A DNA stretch of 64,000 nt, taken from contig ATWE01000015.1 of assembly GCA_000421085.1 (NCBI GenBank), positions 124,001-188,000 of the forward strand, written 5' to 3'. The position numbers were made by a program, and so were the translations under genes. A model generated the notes under the pieces. The model was not told the origin of the DNA. It ran no database searches and saw only the letters and a list, made by a program, of their open reading frames with translations. This DNA comes from Ensifer sp. USDA 6670 (GTDB taxonomy: Bacteria; Pseudomonadota; Alphaproteobacteria; Rhizobiales; Rhizobiaceae). How positions within the stretch are numbered: the first letter of the stretch is position 1; each line of letters begins with the position of its first letter. Shown piece by piece: positions 8,153-17,137 of this stretch.

Positions 8153-10993
8153 ATGGCAGACAAACAATTCGCACGAAGCGGGCCGGCAGAATTCGAACCA
8201 TTGGCCGATGATGATCCGTTGAGCGAACTTGCCCGCATTGTCGGTTACGATGCTCGGCCAGCCGTTCAGCAACTGCAGGAACTTCAGCGCCATCAGGAGG
8301 CGATGCGGCGCGAGCCGGCTTTCGATCTCGAGGAGGAGCTCCTCCGCGCGTTCGATAGCTACGATACGCCCCACGCAGCGCCTGTTCGGCCCGATAGCGG
8401 CCTTGTCGAACATCCGTCTGCCGCAGTGTCGACCGATGGCCCGCACTCTGTCTTCGACGAACAGGTCGCTCGGAATGCAGTCGTCGCCGATGTCGCTCCG
8501 GCCCCCGAGGAGGTCGCCGAGGTTGTCGCGTTGCCTTCGATCGAGACCCCGGTGGAACGGACGCCGAACGACGATTCGGCTGCGGTCGCCGCGGCGCCGC
8601 ATGATGAACCGGCCGTCGACCTGGAGCGCGAGCTCGAATTGTCGCTTGGCTACGATGCGTCGCCGGATGCGTCCGACCGTGGCCAGCCGGGTTCCGTACC
8701 TGCCGACGTAAGCGATGTTCCTATCTTCTCCGACTGGCAGGAGCCGCTGTCAGCCAAGCTGGCCGTAGCCGGCAGGCTCGCCGAGCAGGCCGGCCTTGCA
8801 GAGCCCGTCTATGTCGACATGGCCGGCGATCTCGCCGGTGCGGTCGAGAGCAACGAGCTGGCGGACATTGCCGTCGCACCCCCAGAAATGCCGTCGCAAC
8901 CGCCGGCTTTCACCGACGCCGACCGGCTCCTGACCGATGTCGAGCGTTTTCCGGTGCCTGCCGCCGCAGAAGTTGCTGCCCCGGCCGTGGGCGAAACTCA
9001 GGACCGGCCCGCTCCGGCGGCCGTGAAGAAGAACAATTATCCCTTTACTCCGACGTTCAGCCGCGCGACTCCGGTGGCCTCGTCAGGCGGCGTCTCGCAG
9101 CAGCGGGCTTTTGCGACGCCGACCGTCGAGACAGCTGCCACAAGCGCGGTTGCCACAAGCCCGGCGGTCGTCGTGCAGAGCGTGTCGCCGGAACGCGCGC
9201 CCGACATGCGCGCGGAACCAGCGCCTCAGGTGTTCGAAAACAGGATGCCGGAAGCGGAAGTTGAGCCGAGCTTCGACATCGAGGACTTCGAACTCGAATT
9301 GGCCGACATAGCGCTCGACCTCGATCTTGCCGACAGCCCGGTTGCCGATGCGCCGGCGAGCGTTGTCACTAAGCAAGCCGCCGTAGCGCACCCGGCGCTC
9401 GTGGAAACGCCTGCGCAGCCGTATCTGCAGGCTATGGTCGCGCCACGCGAGCCGGAGACATTCGTCCGTCAGGCGCCGGTTTCGACGCGCGACATGTCTG
9501 TGCCGGTGGAGCCCGAAAAGCCATCCGCCGACGTAGCCTTGCCTTTCGACCCGGCGATGATCGGCGAGACCGAAAGCGGCGTCGCACCGATCGGCGAACT
9601 GGACGTTCCACAGCTCCCACCGGTCGAGGCCGAGGAAAAAGCGGCGGCCTATCCCGCCGATTACGATCTGGATATCGACGCCGAGATGGCGCAGCTTTTC
9701 AGCGCGCCGACGCCTGCCGCCAAGAGCGGCGCAGACCTCGAACCCTTGGCTGTATCAACGGACAAGGCGGGTCCTGCACTCGCACCGGCCGATGATTTCG
9801 ACGAGTTCGAGAAGGCGATGGAGGAAGACTTCCAGCGCTCGATGGCGGAGCGCCGGAGCGCAACGCAGGAATCCGAGCGCATGTCGGCGATGCCCCATGC
9901 TCAGGCCAACGAGTATCGTGAAGAGGGTTATGGCCGGCGGTCCCAACGCTCGATGCTGCTGGCCGCCAGCGTTGCCGGCATCATCATCGTCGGCGGCGCC
10001 GCCGTCTACGCTTGGATGGGCGGCAGCAACGCGGTGCTTTCTGGCGACGGTCCGAAGATCATCCTGGCGGACAAGGCGCCAGTGAAGGTTGTGCCCGAGG
10101 AGAAGGGCGGCAAGACCGTGCCGAACCAGGACAAGGCGGTTTACGACCGCGTTGCCGGCGTCTCGGGCAAGGCCCCCCTCCAGCAAAGCCTGGTTTCCTC
10201 GACGGAGGAGCCGATGGACGTGGTGCAGCGGACGCTGACGCCGGAGACTCTGCCGCTCGAGGGACGTGGAGACGTTGAGATGTTGCGGGGTGCTTCGCCC
10301 GCCGGCGACGACGAGGTCGCCCGCTTGCTGCCGGGGGCTGATGCCGGCAATGCGACTGATGAGGAGGAAGCGGTTCCCGCCGTTGCACCGCGCAAGGTCC
10401 GCACCATGATCGTCAAGCCGGACGGTACGCTCGTCCCCCGTGAGGAACCGGCTCCGCAAGCGGAAAGCGCGGCGGCAACAGCCGGCGGTGCGGCGCCGAT
10501 CCCGGCCCGTGCGTCCGGTGAAGCCGTTGCCGCCGGTTCACAAGCCGAAGCAACCGCTGCCGCGCAGCCGGATCAGCTCGCTGCAGCGGCCGAAGGGGCC
10601 ACTCCCGTTCGAAGCGTAAAGACGACCGCGCTGCCGCAGGCACGCCCGGCCGCTCAGCAGCAGGCGGCTGCTCCCGCCGCGGCTCCCGCGGAAAGCCAGC
10701 CCGCAACCGAAACGGAAGCCGCACCGCTGGCGACAGCTTCGGTTCCCCCCGGCAGCTACGTGATCCAGATTGCCTCTCTGCCTTCGGAGGCCGAGGCGCA
10801 AAAAAGCTACAACAATCTCTCCTCGAAGTTCGCGAACGTGATCGGCGGTCGCGGGGTTGATATCCGCAAGGCAGAGATCGCCGGCAAGGGCACGTATTAC
10901 CGGGTCAGGATCCCCGTCGGTTCGCGCGATGAGGCGAATTCGCTTTGCTCTCGCTATAAAAGCGCCGGCGGAAGCTGCCTGGTAACGAAATAA
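8153..10993 (+). CDS. Large SPOR-domain membrane protein
   Basis: The 946-aa bitopic protein is probably peptidoglycan-associated and acts at the division septum. Residues 1-590 are acidic, Ala/Pro/Val-rich and probably disordered, with recurring LERELELSLGYD-like and DFELELADIALDLD-like acidic helices. A single transmembrane helix lies at about 600-622 (SMLLAASVAGIIIVGGAAVY). After a second low-complexity linker comes the SPOR domain in the last 80 residues (GSYVIQIASLPSEAEAQKSY to SCLVTK), which in known cases binds denuded glycan. Start: ATG 8153 preceded by GGAGAGT; a GTG at 8144 is possible. An efficient terminator follows. The N-terminal length is not comparable with other genera. Confidence 0.88.
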   Translation: MADKQFARSGPAEFEPLADDDPLSELARIVGYDARPAVQQLQELQRHQEAMRREPAFDLEEELLRAFDSYDTPHAAPVRPDSGLVEHPSAAVSTDGPHSVFDEQVARNAVVADVAPAPEEVAEVVALPSIETPVERTPNDDSAAVAAAPHDEPAVDLERELELSLGYDASPDASDRGQPGSVPADVSDVPIFSDWQEPLSAKLAVAGRLAEQAGLAEPVYVDMAGDLAGAVESNELADIAVAPPEMPSQPPAFTDADRLLTDVERFPVPAAAEVAAPAVGETQDRPAPAAVKKNNYPFTPTFSRATPVASSGGVSQQRAFATPTVETAATSAVATSPAVVVQSVSPERAPDMRAEPAPQVFENRMPEAEVEPSFDIEDFELELADIALDLDLADSPVADAPASVVTKQAAVAHPALVETPAQPYLQAMVAPREPETFVRQAPVSTRDMSVPVEPEKPSADVALPFDPAMIGETESGVAPIGELDVPQLPPVEAEEKAAAYPADYDLDIDAEMAQLFSAPTPAAKSGADLEPLAVSTDKAGPALAPADDFDEFEKAMEEDFQRSMAERRSATQESERMSAMPHAQANEYREEGYGRRSQRSMLLAASVAGIIIVGGAAVYAWMGGSNAVLSGDGPKIILADKAPVKVVPEEKGGKTVPNQDKAVYDRVAGVSGKAPLQQSLVSSTEEPMDVVQRTLTPETLPLEGRGDVEMLRGASPAGDDEVARLLPGADAGNATDEEEAVPAVAPRKVRTMIVKPDGTLVPREEPAPQAESAAATAGGAAPIPARASGEAVAAGSQAEATAAAQPDQLAAAAEGATPVRSVKTTALPQARPAAQQQAAAPAAAPAESQPATETEAAPLATASVPPGSYVIQIASLPSEAEAQKSYNNLSSKFANVIGGRGVDIRKAEIAGKGTYYRVRIPVGSRDEANSLCSRYKSAGGSCLVTK

Positions 10994-11014
10994 TCCCGAG
11001 AAGAGAAAACAAGA

Positions 11015-11047
11015 AATGGGCGCGGCTGGGATGCCGCGCCCATTTTC
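11015..11047 (+). terminator. Rho-independent terminator after the SPOR gene
   Basis: A perfect 12-bp stem AATGGGCGCGGC / GCCGCGCCCATT, loop TGGGAT, then TTTT. It separates the argS-SPOR unit from nagZ. Confidence 0.92.
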
Positions 11048-11090
11048 GTTGCGGGACTGCCGCACGTTTATGCCCAAGTCGCCTACGCTT

Positions 11091-11208
11091 TAGATCACGA
11101 TGTTTTTAGGTCGGGTCGACCTAAAGACATGACCGTGATCGATTCCAAGAAGTCGAGACGCGGGATGCGGGCGGAAAACCGCACGCACTTTTCCACATCC
11201 CGCTCTAG
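11091..11208. repeat. RIME-like intergenic mosaic element, copy 1
   Basis: Two palindromic modules stand side by side. Module 1 (11091-11142) is bounded by GATCACG / CGTGATC with an inner TTTAGGTC / GACCTAAA. Module 2 (11160-11208) is bounded by GCGGGATG / CATCCCGC with the sequence GCGGAAAACCGCACGCAC inside. Similar modules recur at 13898, 24195 and 28203. The layout resembles the Rhizobium-specific intergenic mosaic element RIME1; the family name is from memory. Confidence 0.7.
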
Positions 11209-11232
11209 GGAAACATGCAGTATGCTTTTCGT

Positions 11233-12249
11233 ATGAGCGAATCAAAAGCATTCATATCCGGCTGCAAGGGCCTTACGCTGACGCAGGAAGAACGCGATTT
11301 CTTTGCGGGCGAGCGCCCGTGGGGGTTCATTCTCTTCGGACGCAATATCGGCGAGGAAGAGCAGATCTGTGACCTGGTGGCGAGCCTGCGTGACAGCATC
11401 GGCAAGCCCCGGGCGCCGGTCTTGATCGATCAGGAGGGCGGTCGCGTTCAGCGCATACGCCCGCCGCTCGTGCAGCAATATCCGAACGGCGCGGCGATCG
11501 GCGAAATCTATCGGCGGGACAGGGAAATCGGCTTGCGTGCCGCATGGCTCATGGGCCGTCTGCATGCCTTCGACCTGATGCGCTTCGGCATTACGGTCGA
11601 TTGCCTGCCGGTACTCGATGTGCCGGTACCCGGCAGCCATGACGTGATCGGAAATCGTGCCTACGGGCATGACCCGGCGACGGTAACTGCGATCGGTCGC
11701 GCGATGAGCGAAGGTTTGAAGGCCGGCGGCATGTTGCCGGTGATGAAGCACATGCCCGGTCACGGCCGGACCTTCGTCGACTCGCATCACAACCTGCCGG
11801 TGGTCAGCGCCGGTCTCGATGAGTTGAAGAGCAGCGATTTTCTGCCCTTCGCGGCAATGAACGACGAAGCGATGGCCATGTCGGCGCACATGGTCTTCAC
11901 TGCCATCGATCCGGACAACCCGGCGACGACCTCTGCGAAGGTCGTGCGCGAGATCATTCGGGGCCACATCGGCTTCGACGGTCTGCTGATGTCCGATGAC
12001 GTTTCGATGAATGCACTTGCCGGCGACATGACTGCACGTGCCGGCGCAATAATCGCCGCCGGTCTTGATCTCGTCTTGCATTGTCATGGCATTATGGAAG
12101 AAATGAAGGCCGTGGCAGATGTCGTTCCGGTTCTCTCCGGGGAGAGGCTCCGCCGGGCGAGGGCTGCCGAGGCCGCTTTCCGGGAACCGGACGGGGCAGT
12201 CGAAGCTGCGCTGCGCGCGGAGTTCAACGCAATGTTCGCGCTCGCCTAG
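11233..12249 (+). CDS. nagZ: Beta-N-acetylhexosaminidase (NagZ, GH3)
   Basis: Cytoplasmic GH3 glycosidase that removes N-acetylglucosamine from anhydro-muropeptides in peptidoglycan recycling. It has 338 aa, with LIDQEGGRVQR and the NagZ active-site loop KHMPGHGRTFVDSHHNLP near residue 171 (catalytic Asp and His of the D-S-H-H triad), and the SDDVSM nucleophile motif near residue 257. I start at MSESKAF; an ATG at 11233 minus 18 bases (11215) has AGGG before it and would add six residues. The gene begins right after the mosaic repeat, whose end forms its leader. Confidence 0.93.
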   Translation: MSESKAFISGCKGLTLTQEERDFFAGERPWGFILFGRNIGEEEQICDLVASLRDSIGKPRAPVLIDQEGGRVQRIRPPLVQQYPNGAAIGEIYRRDREIGLRAAWLMGRLHAFDLMRFGITVDCLPVLDVPVPGSHDVIGNRAYGHDPATVTAIGRAMSEGLKAGGMLPVMKHMPGHGRTFVDSHHNLPVVSAGLDELKSSDFLPFAAMNDEAMAMSAHMVFTAIDPDNPATTSAKVVREIIRGHIGFDGLLMSDDVSMNALAGDMTARAGAIIAAGLDLVLHCHGIMEEMKAVADVVPVLSGERLRRARAAEAAFREPDGAVEAALRAEFNAMFALA

Positions 12250-12294
12250 GCTATTGAGCCTGGCGGGCCGGTTCGTTGCTGAAAGGGCAGGGTC

Positions 12295-13161
12295 GTGAGT
12301 AAATCGGAGGAAAGGCAGGAAACGCCTTCCGCGAAGGCGCCGATGGAGCCTTTGTGGCATGACGAGTCTGCCCGTCGCGGATTGCACGAGGACGAGCTCG
12401 TCGTCGACATCGCCGGCTTCGAAGGTCCGCTGGACCTCTTGCTGCACCTCGCGCGCAGCCAGCGCGTCGATCTTTCCCGCATCTCGGTGCTGGCGCTCGC
12501 GGAACAATATATCGCCTTCGTCGAGCGGGCACGGTCTATCCGTATCGAGCTTGCAGCCGACTATCTCGTCATGGCGGCGTGGCTTGCCTACCTAAAGTCG
12601 CGCCTGCTCATCCCCCAGCCGGCAAAGGATGAAGGCCCATCGGGCGAGGAGATGGCCTCGGCGCTTGCATTCCGGCTGAAACGTCTGGAGGCGATGCGCG
12701 ACGCCGCGACGAAACTCGTGAACAGGAACCGCCTCGGCCGGGACATTTTCGTGCGCGGCGCGCCCGAGCACATCGTCACGGAGAGGAGGTCCGATTATGA
12801 CGCCTCGCTCTACGACCTGCTGACAGCCTATGCGGCGCTCAGGCAGCGTCAGGCGATAACCCAGGTGACGATCGAGAAGCGGCATGTCTGGTCGCTCGGC
12901 GATGCGCGTTTGATCCTGGCGAGAATGGTCGGCAGCCTTGACGACTGGACGGCGCTCGACCATTTCCTGATCCGCTACATGACGAGCCCGAAGGAGCGCG
13001 CGACGGCGATTGCGAGCTCCTTTGCGGCGTCACTCGAAATGGTGCGCGAGGGGCGGCTGGAGATCCGTCAGGAGGGGGCTTTCACGCCGATCTATCTGCG
13101 GCGCGGGCCAAATCCGATCGATGCGGCAACCTTGGCGGAGATGGAGGCGGCGCGTGGCTGA
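12295..13161 (+). CDS. scpA: Segregation and condensation protein A
   Basis: Kleisin subunit of the SMC-ScpAB complex for chromosome segregation. It has 288 aa. The N-terminal SMC-binding segment reads VVDIAGFEGPLDLLLHLARS, and the C-terminal winged helix follows. The start is GTG at 12295 behind AGGG; the family core begins 30 residues in, so a start at ATG 12343 cannot be excluded. It overlaps scpB by 8 bases, so the two are translationally coupled. Confidence 0.92.
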   Translation: MSKSEERQETPSAKAPMEPLWHDESARRGLHEDELVVDIAGFEGPLDLLLHLARSQRVDLSRISVLALAEQYIAFVERARSIRIELAADYLVMAAWLAYLKSRLLIPQPAKDEGPSGEEMASALAFRLKRLEAMRDAATKLVNRNRLGRDIFVRGAPEHIVTERRSDYDASLYDLLTAYAALRQRQAITQVTIEKRHVWSLGDARLILARMVGSLDDWTALDHFLIRYMTSPKERATAIASSFAASLEMVREGRLEIRQEGAFTPIYLRRGPNPIDAATLAEMEAARG

Positions 13162-13873
13162 AGCCCAGAAATTCGTGCCGGGTGACGAGGATTACGAGGA
13201 AGAATTCTCTTTCGATCCGAGGCTCGAGCAGGAAGCCGAGCGGATCGCCGAAGCCCTCGTATTTGCCTCCGCCCAACCGATTTCAGAAGCCTATATTGCC
13301 GGGCGCCTGCCGCGCGGCGTCGACGTCGGAAGCGTTATGGCGCGGCTCAAGAACCGTTATGCCGGCTGCGGCGTCAACCTTGTTCAGGTCGCCGACCATT
13401 GGGCCTTCCGCACTGCCGCGGATCTGTCCTTCGTCGTCAACACGGATGAGCAGGAGGTCCGCAAACTGTCGCGCGCGGCGCTGGAGGTGCTGGCGATCAT
13501 CGCCTATCACCAGCCGGTGACGCGGGCAGAGATCGAGGATATTCGCGGCGTCCAGACCTCAAAGGGAACCCTCGACGTGCTCATGGAGGCAGGATGGGTG
13601 CGGTTCCGGGGTCGCAGGCGTACCCCCGGCCGTCCGGTGACGTTCGGCACGACGAGAGACTTCCTCGATCATTTCGGCCTCGAAGAGATCCGCGATCTTC
13701 CCGGCATCGAGGAGCTGAAGGGGGCCGGCCTGCTGTCCGGGCGTGTGCCCTCCAATCTGAACATTCCGGTTCCGATCGGCGACGATGAGTTTGCCGAAAA
13801 CGAGGATCCCATCACCCAGATGGACCTCGAAGAACTAGGCCTCTTGACACCGAAGGCTGAAGAAGACGATTAA
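13154..13873 (+). CDS. scpB: Segregation and condensation protein B
   Basis: Winged-helix partner of ScpA in the SMC complex, 239 aa. Tandem winged-helix domains are recognisable (EALVFASAQPISEAYIAGRLP and EVLAIIAYHQPVTRAEIEDIRGV). The GTG start at 13154 sits inside the last codons of scpA. The C-terminal tail is acidic (EENEDPITQMDLEELGL-type). A mosaic repeat follows the stop codon. Confidence 0.92.
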   Translation: MAEAQKFVPGDEDYEEEFSFDPRLEQEAERIAEALVFASAQPISEAYIAGRLPRGVDVGSVMARLKNRYAGCGVNLVQVADHWAFRTAADLSFVVNTDEQEVRKLSRAALEVLAIIAYHQPVTRAEIEDIRGVQTSKGTLDVLMEAGWVRFRGRRRTPGRPVTFGTTRDFLDHFGLEEIRDLPGIEELKGAGLLSGRVPSNLNIPVPIGDDEFAENEDPITQMDLEELGLLTPKAEEDD

Positions 13874-13897
13874 AATCCTGAGTATGGCTATCGGCTT

Positions 13898-13955
13898 TAG
13901 ATCTGGAGCGGGATGAGGAAAAGTGCGTGCGGTTTTCCGCCCGCATCCCGCTCTA
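13898..13955. repeat. RIME-like intergenic mosaic element, copy 2
   Basis: The GCGGGATG / CATCCCGC module has the same inner GTGCGTGCGGTTTTCC core, flanked by TAGA and CTCTA. A weaker remnant of the other module (TTTCAGGTCGCACCGACG) extends to about 14025. It separates scpB from the ABC ATPase gene. Confidence 0.65.
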
Positions 13956-14031
13956 ACCTATAGTACGCGATAACGTTCATGGTTTCAGGTCGCACCGACG
14001 CCATGGCGTCTTCGGGTCGAGGAATGCAAGC

Positions 14032-15141
14032 ATGGTTTCAGATGCGCGTAACGGCGCCGCCACGATGACGAGACGCTCGGGTGTGTCGTTCGCAGCGAAC
14101 CTTGCATTCGAGAATATCAGCCACCGGTATCATTCCAAGGATACGATCAGGGGGGTTACGCTCAAGGCCGAGGCCGGCGAAGTGCTCTGCTTGCTCGGAC
14201 CTTCCGGCTCCGGCAAGACAACGCTGTTACGCATCGCCGCGGGCATCGAGAAGCAGACGGGCGGGCGTCTTCTGTTGAATGGGCAGGAAATATCCGGCCC
14301 TTCCATCTTTGTTCCGCCGGAACAACGCGGCGTCGGCCTGATGTTCCAGGATTTCGCTCTTTTCCCCCATATGACCATCCGTGAGAACGTCTGTTTCGGC
14401 TTGACCGAATTGCCGAAAAAGAAGGCATTGCTGCAGGCCGATGCCGCGCTGGATCGGGTCGGCCTTCTGCATTATGCCGCGCGGTATCCGCATGTGCTCT
14501 CCGGCGGCGAGCAGCAGCGCGTGGCGTTGGCCCGTGCGCTTGCCCCGCGGCCGGCGGTGCTTCTGATGGACGAGCCTTTTTCCGGCCTCGATTCCCGCCT
14601 GAAGGATTCCATCCGCGCCGACACGCTGGCCATATTGCGCGAGACGCGCGCGACCGCCATCGTCGTAACCCACGACGCGGAGGAGGCGATGCGTATGGCT
14701 GACCGGATCGCACTGCTGAAAGACGGGCGGCTGGTGCAGGTCGGCACGGCGGACGAACTCTATCGCCGGCCCTGCGATCTCTTCACTGCCGGGTTCTTCT
14801 CCGAAATAAACGTCTTTGACGCGCGCGTGCGGGACGGTCATGTCGAAACGCCGCTGGGGGTTGTGCCAACAGGGCAATATGCGGAGGGGCAACCACTGAG
14901 CGTAGCCGTGCGTCTATCCGGCATCCGGCTCGACGAGACGGGTGGAGAAATTCCGGCGCGCATCGTGTCCCGGCGCTTCCTGGGCGTCGTGGAGCTTCTG
15001 GAACTCGCCGTGCCGCAATCCGAACGCACGGTTCGCGCCCGCATCCGCGCCGATTTGCTGCCGCAAGGATTGCGTGACGTCACGCTTTCCGTTAACGAGC
15101 GCGACATATTGGTGTTTGAAAAAGACGCATCAACACCTTAG
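14032..15141 (+). CDS. Lone ABC transporter ATP-binding protein (Fbp/Pot-like, with TOBE-like C-terminus)
   Basis: ATPase subunit of an importer of the iron/polyamine/sulfate class, 369 aa. Walker A GPSGSGKTT is at 56, the Q-loop in MFQDFALFPHMT, signature LSGGEQQRV near 157, Walker B VLLMDEPFSGLD near 177, and the H-loop in VVTHDAEEA. Residues about 260-369 match the small-domain/TOBE region that binds substrate or controls activity. No permease or binding-protein gene lies near, so the partner must be elsewhere. It sits between scpB and tatA, where these flanking genes are otherwise tightly packed, and is preceded by a mosaic repeat. Substrate unknown. Confidence 0.85.
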   Translation: MVSDARNGAATMTRRSGVSFAANLAFENISHRYHSKDTIRGVTLKAEAGEVLCLLGPSGSGKTTLLRIAAGIEKQTGGRLLLNGQEISGPSIFVPPEQRGVGLMFQDFALFPHMTIRENVCFGLTELPKKKALLQADAALDRVGLLHYAARYPHVLSGGEQQRVALARALAPRPAVLLMDEPFSGLDSRLKDSIRADTLAILRETRATAIVVTHDAEEAMRMADRIALLKDGRLVQVGTADELYRRPCDLFTAGFFSEINVFDARVRDGHVETPLGVVPTGQYAEGQPLSVAVRLSGIRLDETGGEIPARIVSRRFLGVVELLELAVPQSERTVRARIRADLLPQGLRDVTLSVNERDILVFEKDASTP

Positions 15142-15236
15142 GGTCCGCCAAGAGGAAGGCGTGCCCAGAGCGGTGCGCCTGAAAAATGACAACGTGCTGG
15201 GCTCTAATCTGTTTAGGGTCTCGAGGGAGTAAGTGG

Positions 15237-15443
15237 ATGGGTTCCTTTAGTATCTGGCATTGGCTGATCGTTCTGGCGGTGGTTCTGCTGCTCTTCGGCC
15301 GCGGCAAGATTCCCGAGTTGATGGGCGATGTTGCCAAGGGCATCAAGAACTTCAAGAAGGGCATGGGCGACGACGAGGTCGCTTCGGCCGACAAATCGAT
15401 CGACGGCAAGACCGTCGACCACAAATCTGACGAAGTCCGCTGA
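15237..15443 (+). CDS. tatA: Sec-independent protein translocase TatA
   Basis: Pore-forming subunit of the twin-arginine translocase, 68 aa. One N-terminal membrane helix ([16 protein letters not shown]) is followed by the [23 protein letters not shown] hinge and amphipathic helix typical of TatA. The ATG at 15237 follows GAGGGAGT. It is first of tatA-tatB-tatC; a terminator-like hairpin stands between tatA and tatB. The nirK product at the window end carries a likely Tat signal and is a plausible client. Confidence 0.94.
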   Translation: MGSFSIWHWLIVLAVVLLLFGRGKIPELMGDVAKGIKNFKKGMGDDEVASADKSIDGKTVDHKSDEVR

Positions 15444-15464
15444 CGGTCGGAAGCTGACGGGGCT

Positions 15465-15504
15465 GGGTGCGACAGGCACCCGGTAGCCCGCATCACGGGT
15501 TTTT
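15465..15504 (+). terminator. Two small hairpins with a T-run between tatA and tatB
   Basis: GGGTGC / GCACCC (15465-15481) is followed by CCCG-CATCA-CGGG and TTTTT (15487-15504). The second is a short, probably leaky, terminator. Partial termination would give more TatA than TatB/TatC, as the Tat system needs. Confidence 0.5.
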
Positions 15505-15516
15505 AGGGCGCGTCGG

Positions 15517-16164
15517 ATGCTTGATATCGGCTGGACCGAGCTTGTTGTTATCGCAATCGTCTTAATCATCGTCGTCGGTCCGAAGGACCTGCCGCCGATG
15601 CTGCGCGCATTTGGACGGATGACGTCCAAGATGCGCGGGATGGCGTCTGATTTTCGGCGGCAGTTCGACGAGGCGCTGCGCGAAGCCGATCTCGACGATG
15701 TGCGCAAGACGATCAGCGATGCGCAAAGCCTCAATCCGACCGCGGCATTGCGGGATGCGATGAATCCGCTGCGGCAGCTCGGAAACGAGATCAAATCCGA
15801 TCTGCAAAAGGCGACTACGCCCGACAGACCGCCAGCCTCCGCAACGCCCGAATCGCTGGTCGAACCGGTCAATACCGACGCCGCCGGCGAAACGGCGGCA
15901 AAAGCCACGGATAAGGTGGCGGCGGCAGCGGTGAGCTCGGCATCGAGACAGATGGACCGTGCCGCCGACGCGCCGAAGACGAGCGAAGCAAAATCTGCGG
16001 CCAAGCCCAAAGCGCAGTCGAAGAAGCCAAGCGCTCCCGTGACGAAGAAGGCCGCCGGCGAAACGGCGCCGAAGAAGTCGCCGGCGCGCAAGGCGCCGGG
16101 CGAAGCGCCGGCTGCGAGCAAGTCGAAGACGCGCGCGGCTTCGCGCAAGAAAGGTGATGCATGA
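15517..16164 (+). CDS. tatB: Sec-independent protein translocase TatB
   Basis: TatB forms the signal-peptide receptor with TatC. The 215-aa protein starts MLDIGWTELVVIAIVLIIVVGPKDLP, a TatB helix with the conserved Glu8 and GPKDLP turn, followed by an amphipathic helix and a long Ala/Lys-rich tail (from about 150) that is probably disordered. The stop overlaps the tatC start (ATGA). Confidence 0.93.
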   Translation: MLDIGWTELVVIAIVLIIVVGPKDLPPMLRAFGRMTSKMRGMASDFRRQFDEALREADLDDVRKTISDAQSLNPTAALRDAMNPLRQLGNEIKSDLQKATTPDRPPASATPESLVEPVNTDAAGETAAKATDKVAAAAVSSASRQMDRAADAPKTSEAKSAAKPKAQSKKPSAPVTKKAAGETAPKKSPARKAPGEAPAASKSKTRAASRKKGDA

Positions 16165-17003
16165 GCCGCGATATAGAGGACCGGCCGCAGCCGCTTATGG
16201 AGCATCTGATCGAACTGCGCACGCGGTTGATGTGGGCCGTGGGCGCCTTCTTCGCGGCGTTCCTCGTCTGCTTCTATTTTGCCAAGCAGCTGTTCAACCT
16301 CCTTGTTCTGCCGTTCAAGTGGGCAGTGAGCTGGGCCGGGCTCAGCCACCGCAATGTCGAGCTCATCTATACGGCGCCGCAGGAGTTTTTCTTCACGCAG
16401 ATCAAAGTCGCGATGTTCGGAGCGCTGGTGATCGCATTTCCGGTCATCGCCTCGCAGGTGTACAGGTTCGTTGCACCCGGCCTTTACAAGAACGAGCGTG
16501 CTGCCTTCCTGCCGTTCCTGGTCGCTTCGCCACTCCTGTTCCTGCTTGGCGGGGCGCTGGTCTATTTCTTCTTCACGCCGATGGTCATGTGGTTCTTCCT
16601 CGCCATGGAACAGGGCGGCGGCGAAGGGCAGGTCGCGATCCAGCTCCTGCCAAAGGTATCCGAGTATCTCAGCCTCATCATGTCTCTGGTCTTCGCCTTC
16701 GGCCTGGTGTTCCAGTTGCCGGTCATCACGACGCTTCTCGCGCGTGTCGGCTTCGTCACCTCCCAGGGGCTCGCCGAAAAGCGCAAATATGCGATCGTGA
16801 TCGCCTTCGTCGTCGCAGCTGTTCTGACGCCGCCGGATCCGGTTTCCCAGATCGGCCTTGCGCTGCCAGCCATCCTTCTCTACGAAATTTCAATCTACAC
16901 GGCGCGAATCGTCGAAAGGCGAAGGGCTGCCGAGGCCCTCGAGCGCGAGGCTGCCTCCGAGCAGGAAAGTTCGTCCGAGACGGCTGACCCCGCCAAGGGC
17001 TGA
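16161..17003 (+). CDS. tatC: Sec-independent protein translocase TatC
   Basis: Polytopic core receptor of the Tat translocase, 280 aa, six membrane helices. The N-terminal [15 protein letters not shown] and the first periplasmic loop are characteristic, as is [28 protein letters not shown]. The C-terminal tail after the last helix is long and charged ([18 protein letters not shown]). The start overlaps tatB by four bases. Confidence 0.95.
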   Translation: MSRDIEDRPQPLMEHLIELRTRLMWAVGAFFAAFLVCFYFAKQLFNLLVLPFKWAVSWAGLSHRNVELIYTAPQEFFFTQIKVAMFGALVIAFPVIASQVYRFVAPGLYKNERAAFLPFLVASPLLFLLGGALVYFFFTPMVMWFFLAMEQGGGEGQVAIQLLPKVSEYLSLIMSLVFAFGLVFQLPVITTLLARVGFVTSQGLAEKRKYAIVIAFVVAAVLTPPDPVSQIGLALPAILLYEISIYTARIVERRRAAEALEREAASEQESSSETADPAKG

Positions 17004-17024
17004 CCGCGGACGTCTTGCGCCGTT

Positions 17025-17064
17025 CACAGCGCCCTCGCTGTTCGTACGCGCAAGGGGCGCTGTG
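17025..17064. repeat. Inverted repeat between tatC and serS
   Basis: A perfect 10-bp inverted repeat CACAGCGCCC / GGGCGCTGTG with a 20-base loop and no T-run. It may slow or process the tatC transcript; no T-run supports intrinsic termination. Confidence 0.5.
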
Positions 17065-17137
17065 GCATCCTGAACCGCTGCAGGATTTCGTCGTAAACGG
17101 CTCCGATGTCATGCAGCAACCAACGCGTGGAACGACT

